From contig NC_092675.1 of NCBI RefSeq assembly GCF_964355755.1, positions 31,458,912-31,522,911 of the forward strand: a stretch of 64,000 nucleotides of DNA, given 5' to 3'. Positions 30,701 through 42,900 of this stretch are shown piece after piece (the first letter of the stretch is position 1; each line of letters opens with the position of its first letter). The stretch is from Antedon mediterranea. Lineage: Eukaryota > Echinodermata > Crinoidea > Comatulida > Antedonidae. Under the pieces are notes generated by a model. It was not told the origin of the DNA, did no database searches, and was given only the letters and a program-made list of their open reading frames with translations. The position numbers were made by a program, and so were the translations under genes.

Positions 30701-33700
30701 TACGATCTGCATCCATAGTGACAATGGAATTCATACGGTCAAATAGTGTTCTGATTATTCCCAGTTTTTGATGTACAGGATGGTGAGAATCAAAATGTAG
30801 GTACTGGTCCGTATGTGTCGGTTTTCTATATACTAAAAGTTTGACAGATCCATCTGGTTTTGTAATGATGAGAGAATCGAGGAAAGGGATCTTGTTTTCA
30901 TATTCTTTCTCGTAGGTGAACTTTATGGTGCCAGCTGGGTCAGATGAATTGAGATGTTTTGAGATTTTCAACTTGGTCTTGTTTAACAATTTCAAGAACG
31001 TCATCCACGTAGCGTTTCCATAACCGAGGTTTACATTCTAAGGGTGCTGACGCTATAGCTTTCTGTTCTAGAAATTCTAAATACAGGTTCGCTACAATGG
31101 GAGAGACTGGGCTCCCCATGGCTGCCCCAAATCTTTGTTGGTCAATAATCCCTCGGAATGTAAAATAGGTGGTAGTTAGGACGAACTTTAATAACTCCAT
31201 GATGTCATCTATGTCCAATAGTGTTCTGTTTTTAAGGTCATTATCCTCTTGTAGATCGTCATTATTTCTGAAGAAGCTGTCTGATCAGGACAGCGAAACT
31301 GTCAAGGTTAGTTTTTACTTATTATTGGTTTGGAAAAAAGAATATTTTCAATATACTTATACCTACAAACCAGATGAACATTTTCAATAAAGTTAAACCT
31401 TCATACAGTCAGTTGGTCACGTACTGTAACTAATGTTAAACCTTCATACATTCAGTTGGTCACTTAACTAATGTTAAACCTTTATACAGTCAGTTGGTCA
31501 CTTAACTAATGTTAAACCTTTATACAGTCAGTTGGTCACTTAACTAATGTTAAACCTTTATACAGTCAGTTGGTCACTTAACTAATGTTAAACCTTTATA
31601 CAGTCAGTTGGTCACTTAACTAATGTTAAACAATCATACATTAATTTGGTCATTCTTAAAGAATTAATAACTCTAAAATGTAGTTGAAAAGAAACTTACT
31701 AATTTGGGCAAAGGAGCAATATCGCCATAATTGATAAACAATGCTTCTGTGACTATAAAACGTCTTGTAACTTTAGCTTTCTTTGGGTTCTGAATAAAAA
31801 AACATAAAAATAATTAATTCAACAAAATTAAATAAACTATATATTGTTACAATATGCAAAATGTTATTGTTGATTTTCGTTTAAAAAAAATGACCTTCTT
31901 GTCTTCTTCGGCTTGTTCCTGAAGAAGACGTTCAAGATCTTCCATGTCATTATGTTTATAAAATCTTAATGCACTCCTAGATGCCAACAATCCCATCTGT
32001 ATTGAGAAGTTCACACCTTTATCACTACAAAAACAATAGCAATATCAAATTAACACATTATGTTACAACTGAATGATGATTACAGTATATGGCTTTCAAC
32101 ATAAATTCTATTAATATAATAAATATTATACAAACATATCTATATATAACTTCTCTATTGTATAACATATAAAATGTAGAATTATTTACAACATTAATTA
32201 ATGAATTATTACAACATTGTTCATACAAACTATTATAATACATACCAAAAAATAACATCACCACGTTTTGAGTATGATGGTATAGCACTAGCGATTGTTG
32301 AAAAGCCATACGAGTACAGAACTGCTGCTTGTACACCAAGAAAACTGGCTAATTCTTTCTCCAAGTTTAAGTGAACATCTAAAATGGCATAAACAAGAAA
32401 GTTTCACAAACAAAATGATATCTATTAAATATTATGGATTAATAAGGAAGTATCAGTTGGTAAACACAGACTGAGTGCGCAGCAAAAATACTATCTGAAT
32501 TATTGAAACACGTCTTTCTTAAAAAGAATCATTATCTACAAATATTAGCATACAACATAATGTTAACTCACCCATAGTACCAAAGAATCCACGAGGTCCA
32601 CACGATCCAACACCATACTTACTCAGTGCTGTTATAGCAGTTTTCTAAATTAAAAAAAAGGTTAAAATATATTTAAATCATGCAGCTAACCACATGAAGA
32701 CTGTAAAAAATTATATTACTATACCAGATGATGTTTATATAAAATAATTAAGTATAAGACTTATTGTGAGACTTACCACTGGTTCATCTCTGCCAACCAT
32801 TCCAAGGAAATTGAATGTTGCCAAGTTAACACCTTCTTTCCCATCTACGGTTACTAAGCTACCAGATTGTCTGCAAGAATAAGGAGCGACATTATTAACC
32901 ATGGAATAATAGGATATCATCTAAAGCTCTGTCTACACTATCAAATTAGTTTGACCCAAAATGTGACATGTGCTCAAATATGTTAGCAGTGATATGACAT
33001 CATCATGTCTATATATGGTCACATAAAGTTTGATAGTGAATGAAAATATATTTTTATTGATATAAACATTAATAGCATATTAAATACAATTATCAATTCA
33101 TAGTGAAAAGTACATACTTTGTTACTGTTTTATATTGGAGAGCAGGGTGATCTTGTGGTGTATCTGGAACTAAAGGCTCTGGCTTCCACTCCAAAACCAA
33201 ATTGTCTTCCTCCTTTAGTAGAAATATTTTATTTGCACAAATTGATAAAAATGACAGTGTTTTTTCTTTTGGTGATATACTTATTTTCTTTTTATAGGCT
33301 AGGGAGTGTAAATATTACTTCAAAAGTCATTATAGGCATAATTTACAAATTCTTAAAATCATTAAATCATAAATAAAGAAAATTCAAGAGCTAATTGTTT
33401 GGTAAAAGCTTTGTACATTTTCTATAACATACCTCTTTGGTAAGACCTTGTACATTTTCTATAACATAGCTTTTTGATAAGAGTAGCCATATAATAAGCA
33501 TGATCAGTATGACTTCAAAGGCAACATGGTAGTTTGGTGCCTGCAATGAAAGATACAGTACAAGACAAATAAAAAATAATGAATGAATCTTTTTGGAATT
33601 ATCATAATCAGCATAATATCCACCATGGCAATAATTACATTTTGTTGTAAATGTTTTTTATCAAACAGTCAATATTAAAGTAACACTAACAGGGAAATAC

Positions 33701-36219
33701 AGTAATACTTGTATCTAAATCAAATCTCTTGGTCTAATTTAAAAAGTTCAATAACTAAAGACACAGTTAGAGGAAAAATCAGCACTGTGTTACATGATTT
33801 GTCAAAACAATATAGATTATCTGATAAAAATCTTAGAAAGTAGAAAACCTTTTGCCATTTTTCTGGTCTATGTTTATTGTAAAATATAATAGGTAGTGGC
33901 ATGCGTGCAACGCTAGCATCCATTGGATAAAACCGTCACGATCACAATGTTAGATATTAAATTAAAGGGTAGTTTTTATTAATCTATTTTACAGATGGAA
34001 ATCCTTGATTGGGCATGCTATCCGCAATTTGAACTATTGCGCAAATTGAAATCAATTTGAATCAAAATTGCATATTTATTCTCAATATCTCAGATTCATT
34101 TCTAGCCAACAATTAAAAATGAAACAATCTACTGCATTATTAATTCTATTCTAACTAAATATTATTCTTCATTCCAAAAAAATGTTGCTGTAGGCCTAGG
34201 CCTATTTTATATTATCTATTATATCAAGGGAGTATCGTCAAAGCGGCCGCCAACCAAAGCGGCCGCCAGTTTAATATCGTCATTTGTATGGAACGCCATG
34301 TGCGCTTTAATCTTTGAGTGTCGTTGTCAACGCTATGGCGAGTTGAGTTACAGCTGTATGTATGGTCAAACCAATAAATATAAGCCAAATCATGTACTAT
34401 CGAATCTTTATATTTCTATAATAATTAAGTTTATTATTCTGTTTTATCATTCTTTCTCCTTTATTGCATCCAGTAAACAGTGATGAAGTTGACATAAATA
34501 TTTAAAAAACTTTATCAAAGAAAAAAAAAAACATAGTATAACACAACCAAACAAGTTACTATAATATATCATAGTCCACAAATCAGTCTTTCAATGGCCA
34601 TCATAGTACATCCAGTAACACAAACCAAAAGTTTGCCTGCCGATAAATCAATGTATATTTTATTTGTATTTTAATATTAACTAACTAAATATATTTACAT
34701 ATACTACTATCGAATCATTAATAATTTAAGTTTGCATCATAATCAATGTACTATTGTACCTTTATATCTCATTTACGTACTATTTATTTGGTTATATCTC
34801 TTTTTTTTTTTAAATTCATTGGCAGTGAAGGGAAAAAATAACGTTGAATTGACCAGACGTTTCTCTCCTATCGAATCTTTATACAGTATTGCATTAATAA
34901 TTTACGTATGGTATTGCCGAATCTTTAAATCTCATTTACATACTATCAAATCTTTATACAGTATTGCATTAATAATTTACGTACGGTATTGCCGAATTCT
35001 TATATCTCATTTACATACTATCGAGTCTTTATACAGTATTGCAATAATTTACGTACGGTATTGCCGAATCTTTATATCTCATTTACATATACTATCGAAT
35101 CTTTTTACAGTATCGCAATAATAATTTACGTACGGTATTGCTGAATCTTTATATCTCATTTACACTGTACTATCGAATCTTGTTTTTTTTTATTGATTAG
35201 TAATAGGGTGTGTTATACATTAAGTGTTATTGCATTGTAATACATTGTTTGTGTTTTCAATAAAGCAACAAAAACGCGACCTTCTACAGCACTATTCCTG
35301 GCTGTCGAGTTAATAGCAGAAATTCGCGTAATTAATTACCGTACCATACAGACACTTGCATCTTATTTTAGTATTTAAAACTAATTTTAAATTGATCAAT
35401 ATTTATATATCTGAAGGTGTAAAATAATTAAAGATATAAATACTGTATATATATTTTGATATACTTTATTGAAAAATATATATATTATTCTTAATAATTG
35501 GCTTATATGTTATAATTAATATACAATTACAATACAAACACCACAATGTGTTTTATTGACTTTATTAAACATATATATCATTTCGAACAGTTATAGTCTA
35601 GTAAGTAATCATCGATTCGCCATTTCGTTTAAAAGAACGTATCACATTCAATCTGTAAAAAAGAGAATAAATTACATAAATGTAGATTGTTATTTACGTC
35701 CGAGGTAAAGAAAACCTGTCGAAACAATGACAATCAAAGATTACAAAACGACGACAATCAAAGCGCACACGGCGTTCCATACAAATTACCGTTATTGAAC
35801 TAGCGGCCGCTTTGGTTGGCGGCCGCTTCGACCGTAATCCCTTACAAGTTGGCCTATAGGCTAGGCTAGCCTAGTTCTGTAAAAATGAGAAAAAAAACAA
35901 TCGGGAAAAGAAATGATCGTAATACTGTAGTACTAGGCCTAGTAAACAAACACTGATCGTTATATTAGCGAACGGCGCTTCATACTAGGCTATTAACTAA
36001 TTTACATACAAATTCAAGCACTGCAGCGACCTAAATGCATAACACCGCGACCGAAATGATTGGTTACCACGAAAAACAGCCAGTCATCTTAGGATTCATC
36101 CTATCCTCTCTCTAGAGTCTAGCCTAGCTTATTTTACGTACATCAAAAAATGCTTGAAAAAGCTCACGAAAATCCCATGGCTCGGGACCAAAGTATGGCC
36201 ACCACGCTGTAGTAGACAT
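27727..36219 (-). CDS. SPTLC1: Serine palmitoyltransferase subunit 1
   Basis: This is the non-catalytic long-chain-base subunit of ER-membrane serine palmitoyltransferase, which condenses serine with palmitoyl-CoA at the start of sphingolipid synthesis. Fourteen coding exons (minus strand): 36219-36142, 33540-33433, 33212-33118, 32870-32777, 32644-32572, 32378-32246, 32024-31895, 31789-31700, 29679-29572, 29317-29222, 28916-28765, 28438-28321, 27984-27911, 27823-27727. Total 1446 nt, 481 aa, against 473 in human. A single hydrophobic segment [12 protein letters not shown] lies near residue 40. The [14 protein letters not shown] block keeps Cys140 (human C133) and Val151 (human V144), the residues mutated in HSAN1 neuropathy. 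The PLP-lysine site is absent ([13 protein letters not shown]), as expected for subunit 1. The donor after exon 7 (GTCATT) is weak. Two exons have tandemly duplicated acceptors. Confidence 0.95.
27941..28183 (-). repeat. Four tandem 61-bp copies of the SPTLC1 exon 13 acceptor
   Basis: A 61-bp unit starts at 27941, 28002, 28063 and 28124. On the minus strand each copy contains the end of the intron (CTTCTTATTGTAG) plus the first 44 bp of exon 13 (GCACTTGATCATGGAGCTGT onward). Only the copy nearest the gene's 3' end (exon 27984-27911) continues into the rest of the exon and keeps the frame. The three upstream copies are nearly perfect duplicate acceptors. A 61-bp step changes frame, so use of an upstream AG as a normal acceptor would frameshift. 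Confidence 0.95.
28847..29035 (-). repeat. Tandem 95-bp duplication across the SPTLC1 exon 11 acceptor
   Basis: The block beginning CAGTAAGAGAAGATGATGCC recurs at 28847 and 28942. It spans the first ~70 bp of exon 11 ([17 protein letters not shown] on the minus strand), the CCAG acceptor and ~24 bp of intron. The copy at 28942-29035 lies in the intron and supplies a second complete acceptor with a partial exon. Confidence 0.95.
29706..29905. repeat. 38-bp minisatellite, left half
   Basis: About five copies of a 38-bp unit (CAGTTGGTCACTTAACTAAT plus GTTAAACCTTCATACAGT) abut the left end of the Penelope-like element. The same array resumes at 31384, so the element split it. Confidence 0.9.
29958..29988 (-). 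other. Hammerhead-ribozyme-like core, right terminal repeat of the retroelement
   Basis: On the minus strand CTGAAGA (29988-29982) is followed by one extra A, a perfect 7-bp hairpin GCTGTCC/GGACAGC with loop GATCA, then GAAA (29961-29958). Hammerhead ribozymes are known in Penelope-like elements, and this matches the core order CUGANGA-stem II-GAAA. The extra A departs from the canonical core and I could not assign stem I. Confidence 0.4.
31270..31302 (+). other. Hammerhead-ribozyme-like core, inverted second copy
   Basis: This is the plus-strand counterpart of the motif at 29958-29988: CTGAAGA, A, GCTGTC, a short loop, GACAGC, GAAA. One base in the loop-closing region differs (TCTGATCAGG instead of TCCGATCAGG). 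Confidence 0.35.
31384..31632. repeat. 38-bp minisatellite, right half
   Basis: About six more copies of the 38-bp unit containing CAGTTGGTCACTTAACTAAT, continuing the array at 29706 on the far side of the retroelement. Confidence 0.9.
32930..33035. mobile_element. ~150-bp palindromic MITE, copy 2 (shortened)
   Basis: It lies in SPTLC1 intron 3. The left end reads AAGCTCTGTCTACACTATCA; the right end is truncated after CATAAAGTTTGATAGTG. It shares the ATGACATCATCATGTC centre with the copies at 25660 and 54640. Confidence 0.65.
34228..35841. mobile_element. GGCGGCCGC-ended DNA transposon, copy 1, in SPTLC1 intron 1
   Basis: The left end GGGAGTATCGTCAAAGCGGC and the complement of the right end GGGATTACGGTCGAAGCGGC are inverted repeats that extend through AACCAAAGCGGCCGC, a TATGGAACGCC / GGCGTTCCATA pair and GCGCTTTAATCTTTGA / TCAAAGATTACAAAACG-type words. 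The interior holds a degenerate ~75-bp tandem array (about 34730-35175) with TTTATACAGTATTGC and ACGTACGGTATTGCCGAATC. There is no transposase ORF. No clean target duplication is visible for this copy. A second member of the family is at 41637. Confidence 0.85.
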
Positions 36220-36958
36220 TTTTAATATTACTGCTTCTTATAATTGTGGAAACAAGAACGTTGACAAATCTTTATGTATATTTTTGGCCAAATAAAAAAC
36301 GCAACTACATAGCCTAGCCAAGCCTAGCAATGCTCAATAAAACAATGTGTAATGGCGCCCTCTGTTGACTCAAAGAAATTACCTGTATAACACTAGACGT
36401 ACTTTCTACTGTACTACACCACATGTAGCACCACCCAGTACATTATTGAATATATCTAGAAGTATGAACGCAAGTCATTGTCACGAGATGACCCTAATAA
36501 ACAAAACCTATATAAATAATGTAATAAATGTATAATGGAGACACACAGCCTATCATTTATTCTTTTTTTCATAATCAATCAAATTTATATAAAGAATTTA
36601 TATTTAAGTGGTCATCAATGCTGTTCCACAAATGTTGGCCGGAGACAGATAAGAAGTGGTCAGAAGTTTTAAGTCCGAACAAAGGGGATCACGTTCTGTT
36701 TATTTTGTCTTTTTATAAGTGAAATCATTATATTTGTACATTTTTTTTCTATTAAAACAAATTAATTAAATTATTGGTTAAATGTAACATACTTTTCATT
36801 TAATGTAAATAGTAAAATTAATATGACACAAAAGTTACAGTTTTTTTTTCCTTTATTAACAAAATTTGCATACTGCACACAATATAAAAATAAATGATAA
36901 TATATTATTTGAGTTTAATAGCACCGTGATTAAAAATGTTTGTTCTTTCGAAATATCA
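36220..36958. other. Spacer between SPTLC1 start and GPX7/8 stop
   Basis: Both genes are on the minus strand. This ~740-bp stretch must hold the SPTLC1 promoter and the GPX7/8 3' region. I see no further gene; a 64-codon plus-strand frame at 36528 has no recognisable features. Confidence 0.5.
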
Positions 36959-39900
36959 TTAAAGATCCTCATGAGAAACACGCCTTGTTGATATAGAAAC
37001 AAGGTCATTCCATAGGTCATGTACGTCTGTTTGTGGACCCCATACATTCACAACTTGTCCATCTCTATTGACGAGGTACTTCCAAAAGTTCCAATTAGGT
37101 GAAACTCCACTCATTTCTGTAAATTTAAAATGATATTTGTAGAATGTAAACTGGTACAGTAGTGACGAGTATATTTTTTTTATCAAGATAAAAAGTTTTA
37201 AAAAAGTAGTAACTTTTCATTTAATCTTTTACTATTTTTGATACTCAATGTTATTAATAACGAAGTCTCTGCTGAGTTTGTAACAGTGTATATGTTGCAT
37301 GCAGGGCCCCAATGAAAACCAGTTTAAACTGTTTAGGCCCCGGTTTAGGCTACCCTGGGTAAAAAAATGTAAGAATAATAATACCAAGAAATGTGCATTA
37401 AATTTGCGAAATAAAAAGTTTATACCGTACAACCAACTTACCAGCCAAGTACTTATATACAGGGTGTGCATTGTCTCCAATAACATCAATTTTTGAGAAT
37501 AGTGGAAAATTACAGTTGTAAGTTTGTTTGGCAAATTGACTGATTTGAGCATTACTTCCAGGTTCTTGGAATCCAAATTGATTACATGGAAAAGCTAGGA
37601 TATTAAGGTGATCTTTTATTTCTCTAGCTTTACTCAACTGAGAAAGAGCTTCATAATGGTTATGTGTATAGCCACATTCACTTGCAACATTTACTACCAA
37701 AGATGGCTGAAAAGATATACAGAAATAATATATTTATTTCACACAATATACATACACAATAATTAATAATATAAATATCAAGAAAATATTTGAAGTAGAT
37801 CCTAGTCTAGAATTGGTTCGCAAAAGTTGCTAACAGTGTGCGAGAAACATGTCATCATCAATTGAAAGGATTTATTTGTTAATTTTTATATGATTCTCCT
37901 TCATAAAAGTACCTAGCCTAAAATTTTAAGGTGTGGTATTCACGATAAAGTTAGTTAACAAATTAAAAATAAAATACTGTAGTTAAATTACGAGACAAAA
38001 CAAGTGCGAAACAGAACTAGGCTAATACTTAGCACTCATTCCTACTACAAAATACAAGGCAGGTACGTACAAAACTACACAGTTCAGTTTCAGTTTTATT
38101 TCACACAACATTATACACTTTTATCTATACAGTATATACTTATTATTAATGAATACATGTAATAATAATAATAATAATAATAATACATTTGATTTTGTGT
38201 GGTGATTACAATTAAAAAAAGCCATAACAAAGTCTGAACCTCAAGATTAAACAAACAAAACAATAAATATTTAATGTGCACTTTAGTCTTTACGACTAGC
38301 ATCCGATAGAGGGCCCACTAGCTAAGCCTCAGCCAGAGCCATATTATATAGAGAGAGTTTCGACATTGAATGGATTAGAAGCCGTGTTTGTGTCAAACTA
38401 TTCCTATGTAGTGTATGGAGTTGAGTCTTTTGTTTTGAAAATGTATAACGTTCAAAAGGCTTTAATTATCGAATTTAATATCAAAACAATCAATTTGATT
38501 TAAAGGTTTTTGTTAAAATAATAAAAAAATTATAAAGTTACTGCGAACATGACAAAAATAGCAATTTTGGAACGGCTCTGGTTGTTCGCTCCATGCACGC
38601 TCTACGCGTGCGCGTTTAGTTTGTACAGCGATTCTCTATAGTTATGCATTGTTTTTACATTTTGTTTAAAATCATGTTCGCAGTAGCTTTATGATTTCGT
38701 TATTATCTTAACAGAAACCTTTAAACAAATTGATTGTTTTGATATTAAATTCGATATTTAAAGCCTTGTGAATGTTATACATTTTTTAAGGCTTTAAAGG
38801 GGGGTTCCGGGTTTAAAATGAATAGTAAAAAATGTAAAATATATTTGTTTGTCTCTTGAACGGTAAAAGTTTCAATTTATATAAGCGCCCAGTGAAGCAG
38901 AACGAAGGCTGTGAAATGAGGCCAGATTACAAGTGCAGCTACGGCAAAATCACACTGTGGTTACAGAATAGGAAATTCGTGAAATGGTCAATCTTCCGAC
39001 GACTCGTTATCATTACCCATATCAATTACTTTTGTAAAATTATACTTATCTGATGTAATTTTAGTCGGTCTTCCCATTTATAAAGTCAATTTTCTATGAA
39101 AATCTATCAAAACAGTGAAAAATTAGATAAGTTTGCACTTTACGTTTGCCGATTTTCGCACTGACTTAGGGAAAGCCTTCAAAATCAATGAAGCGTAACG
39201 TATACATTCCTGCTGAGTGAGGAGAGCGAGACGACGATACACATGCTCTCTCTGCCCATGCCTGGCATTGTCACGTGATAAGCAGATACAGTATACAATA
39301 CAAAACTGGTCGGGTCGAGTATACCCCGTCTATAATCACAACATGAACGATGTACAGTATTTGATTGAAGGTCGACTCGACCTACCGGAATGGTATAGAT
39401 AAAATAGCTCGAATGAGAGAGTTGGAATATTTGTAAACATAAGTACAGTATTGCTAATTTTAACAAGTGTAGCCTATAGTAAAAGGCCTGGTAGTATCAA
39501 TTCGCATAGGGTCTACTACACTAGCTAGCTCAATTTTTAACTGGGCCGGATCGGCTAGGTCTCCTTCCTACTACCGGTCTACTTGCTTGATGCAGTATCC
39601 GCTTTTTTGGAGAGTAAACTAGGCCTATTTTAGGCCTACTTATTAGACGATCGGGACACCATACGTGCGGACGGCGATCGGACCTTGTTTTGCCTCAATA
39701 TTTACAGCCGATTTTTGTAGAACGTTTTAGGTTTAGATTGTTTAGGAGTTTGGTTGATAGGATGGGTTTGGAATCCACTGCGTTTTGTTATTTATGGGCC
39801 AATCGTTTAGTAATAGGCTAGCTAGGCCCATGAATGATGGCACCAATGTTTTAACGTAGCCATCGTGGCATGGAATCCCTAGTCAGAAATGGCCAAACCC

Positions 39901-42900
39901 ATGAATAAAATGATTTAGGCTAGGCCTTCATTCATTCATTCATTCTTTATTTAGCCTTTAAAATCGAAATACAGGTAACAAAAACAAGACAGGTGAAAAT
40001 CTAAGGAGGCAAGGATAAGCAAAAGCAATTAAAATCGCTGTAGCTCGCAGGCTTGCTTATCCAGGCCTAGCCTAGTACGTGAAGCCGATATACGATCTGT
40101 ACTATTCGAGGTATAAAAATAGTATAATTTATGACTCCGTACTAAATCTGTACTAAATTTTGTATTTCATTAAATGTCAAATAAATATATGCTACTACTG
40201 TTATTATTACACTTTAGGCCTAGCTTAGAAAATCTAAAAAAAAATGTATTTCACAATGATCGGGTGGTTGTCGTTTGACAGGGGAGAGAGAACACAACGT
40301 ACAAGCTTGACGTCGCGAGTTTGGAATCCTGATGACGTGATTTTGTGAATATCTCATGAATATTAATGAGCTTCCCTAAGCTGCTGAAAAACAGACTTTC
40401 CATGAATTTACCCTAAAATGTATATGAAATTTAATTTTTTTAATTTCTCGTTATTACTTCTTCATTCTGACATGTCTATATTGTTATAATATTTTTTATT
40501 TAATAAATAAACGATATTTAAAAGCAATTTTAAACCCAGAATCCCCCTTTAAATATAAAATTTAATATCAAAACAATCAATTTAAATGTTTAAAGGTTTT
40601 TGTTAAAGATGTATTGACTAATTCCAAAAAAAATAAAAAATAACAGATTTCGAAAAAAGGTGGGTCATTTTAAAGTATCATAATAGTTATTAACTATCAC
40701 CAAAAATTTGTCGGAAAAAAAATCATTTAACTGAAATACAGACGTTTTTTGGTTAAAAAAATTACTTTGACTTCCAGTCAAAGTTTTCGATCAAAACATA
40801 TCCCATAATGAAACACGCTTGTTTGGCTAGTCTGTATGTATGCATAATTATAAAACTTCCTCACAATCTGTGTGAAAGTACCTTCTCAACCGTAACGAGT
40901 TGTAAACAATCATAATTAGCATCATACATAATGCGTACTCATGGTTTAAATCTTTGTTTACTTTCGCTCGCGACGATTTTCCAGACGAAATGTAATCAAA
41001 CTATTTTACCTGTTAATTACGTAAATTTGTTGCTTTTGGCTCGAATTTTCGACTTAAAGTGAATAACTTTAATATTACTTTGATATGGCCAATTCAAATT
41101 TAGAATATTTTGACCTTCATCTTTTTGTGTTTCAAGGGACAATACATCTTTAAGATAATAACGAAATCATAAAGTTACTGCAAACATGATTTTAAACAAC
41201 AAAATGTCAAAATGTAAAACGCCGTGGCTAAAGATACGGTACTGTATCCTAACTTCCTACAGTCCTTATACAATGACGTCACACACGTACCAGCACCCCA
41301 TTGGCTGATTATGACGTAATGCAATTTTACCGTACCGTTAGTAAACAGAAGTCTTTAGCCACGCCGAATGCAAAAAAAATGCATTATTTATACTAGTGTA
41401 CTGTACGAACTAAACGCACAAGCGTAGAGCGTGCATGGAGCACAGCCAGAGCCGTTCCGAAATTGCTATTTTTGTTGTTTAAAATCATGTTCACAGTAAC
41501 TTTATAATTTTTTTATTATTTTAACAAAAACCCTTACTTAAAAAAATTGATTGTTTTTTTTTATATTAAAATGTATACATTTTCAAAACAAGACTCAACT
41601 CCATACAACTCTACACATAATAGGCCTACTAGGAATGGAGTATGGTCGAAGCGGCCGCCAACCAAAGCGGCCGCCAGTTTAATATCGTCATTTGTATGGA
41701 ACGCCATGTGCGCTTTAATCTTTGATTGTCGTTGTCAACGCCATGGCCTATGGCGAGTTGAGTTACAGCTAAATAAATATAAGCCAACTCATGTACTATC
41801 AAATCTTTATATTTCTATAATAATTAAGTTTGCCTGCCGATAAATCAATGTATATTTTATTTGTATTACTATTAACTAATACATATATCGAAATATATTT
41901 TGCCGAACCTTTATATCTCGTTTACATACTATTGAATCCTTATACAGTATTGCAATAATAATTTACGTATACGGTATTGCCGAATCTTTATATCTCGTTT
42001 ATATGCAATTGAATCCTTATACAGTATTGCAATAATAATAATTTACGGGATCATCCAATTTACGTACGGTATTGCCGAATCTTTATATCTCATTTACATA
42101 CTATCGAATTTTATACAGTATTGCAATAATAATTTACGTACGGTATTGCTGAATATTTATATCTCATTTACATTTAACTATCGAATTTTATACAGTATTG
42201 CAATAATAATTTACGAACGGTATTGCCGAATGTTTATATCTCATTTACATTTAACTATCAAATTTTATACAGTATTGCAATAATAATTTACGTACGGTAT
42301 TGCCGAATATTTATATCTCATTTACATACTATCGAATTTTATACAGTATTGCATTATAATTTACGTACGGTATTGCCGAATCTTTATATCTCGTTTACAT
42401 ACTATCGAATCTTTATACAGTATTGCATTAATAATTTACGTACGGTATTGCCGAATATTTATATCTTGTTTACATACTATCGAATCTTTATACAGTATTG
42501 CATTAATAATTTACGTACGGTATTGCCGAATATTTATATCTTGTTTACATACTATCGAATCTTTATACAGTATTGCAATAATAATTTACGTACGGTATTG
42601 TCGAATATTTATATCTCGTTTATATACTATCGAATCTTTATACAGTATTGCATTAATAATTTACGTATACGGTATTGCCAAATCTTTATATCTCGTTTAC
42701 ATACTATTGAATCTTTATACAGTATATTGCAATAATAATTTACGTACGGTATTGCCGAATCTTTATATCTCATTTTTACATACTATCGAATCTTTATACA
42801 GTATTGCATTAATAATTTACGTACGGTATTGCCGAATCTTTATATCTCGTTTACATACTATTGAATCTTTATACAGTATTGCATTAATAATTTACGTACG

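Larger units (their letters stand above)
29898..31366 (-). mobile_element. Penelope-like retroelement (5'-truncated) in SPTLC1 intron 8
   Basis: Minus-strand frames encode the distal reverse transcriptase, with [18 protein letters not shown] and the catalytic YVDD in [11 protein letters not shown] (31218-30940), then a frame change near 30960-31000. A second frame (31004-30177, fading out by ~30010) carries the thumb/linker and a GIY-YIG endonuclease signature ([20 protein letters not shown], 30408-30349). Reverse transcriptase plus GIY-YIG is diagnostic of Penelope-like elements. The proximal reverse transcriptase is missing. Both ends carry ~105-bp inverted terminal repeats (29898-30003 and 31256-31366). 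The element lies within a 38-bp minisatellite. It is a dead copy, judging from the frameshift and truncation. Confidence 0.9.
38337..41636. repeat. Composite inverted-repeat block in GPX7/8 intron 1
   Basis: The left edge (38337) has a CAGAGCCATATTATATAG end similar to the hAT element in ARMC7. From 38402 to 38790 is a large hairpin whose two arms share CCTTTAAACAAATTGATTG / CAATCAATTTGATTTAAAGG. Inverted copies of the same material return at 40553-40610 and 41150-41630 (GGAGTTGAGTCTTTTGTTTT against AAAACAAGACTCAACTCC). A TTAA element (38798-40548) and a 147-bp MULE-type MITE (41220-41366) are inserted inside. The order of insertions is only partly resolved. Confidence 0.6.

Noticed and set aside
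36528-36722. 64-codon ORF upstream of SPTLC1
   Set aside because: No motif, no splice context and no similarity I recognise.
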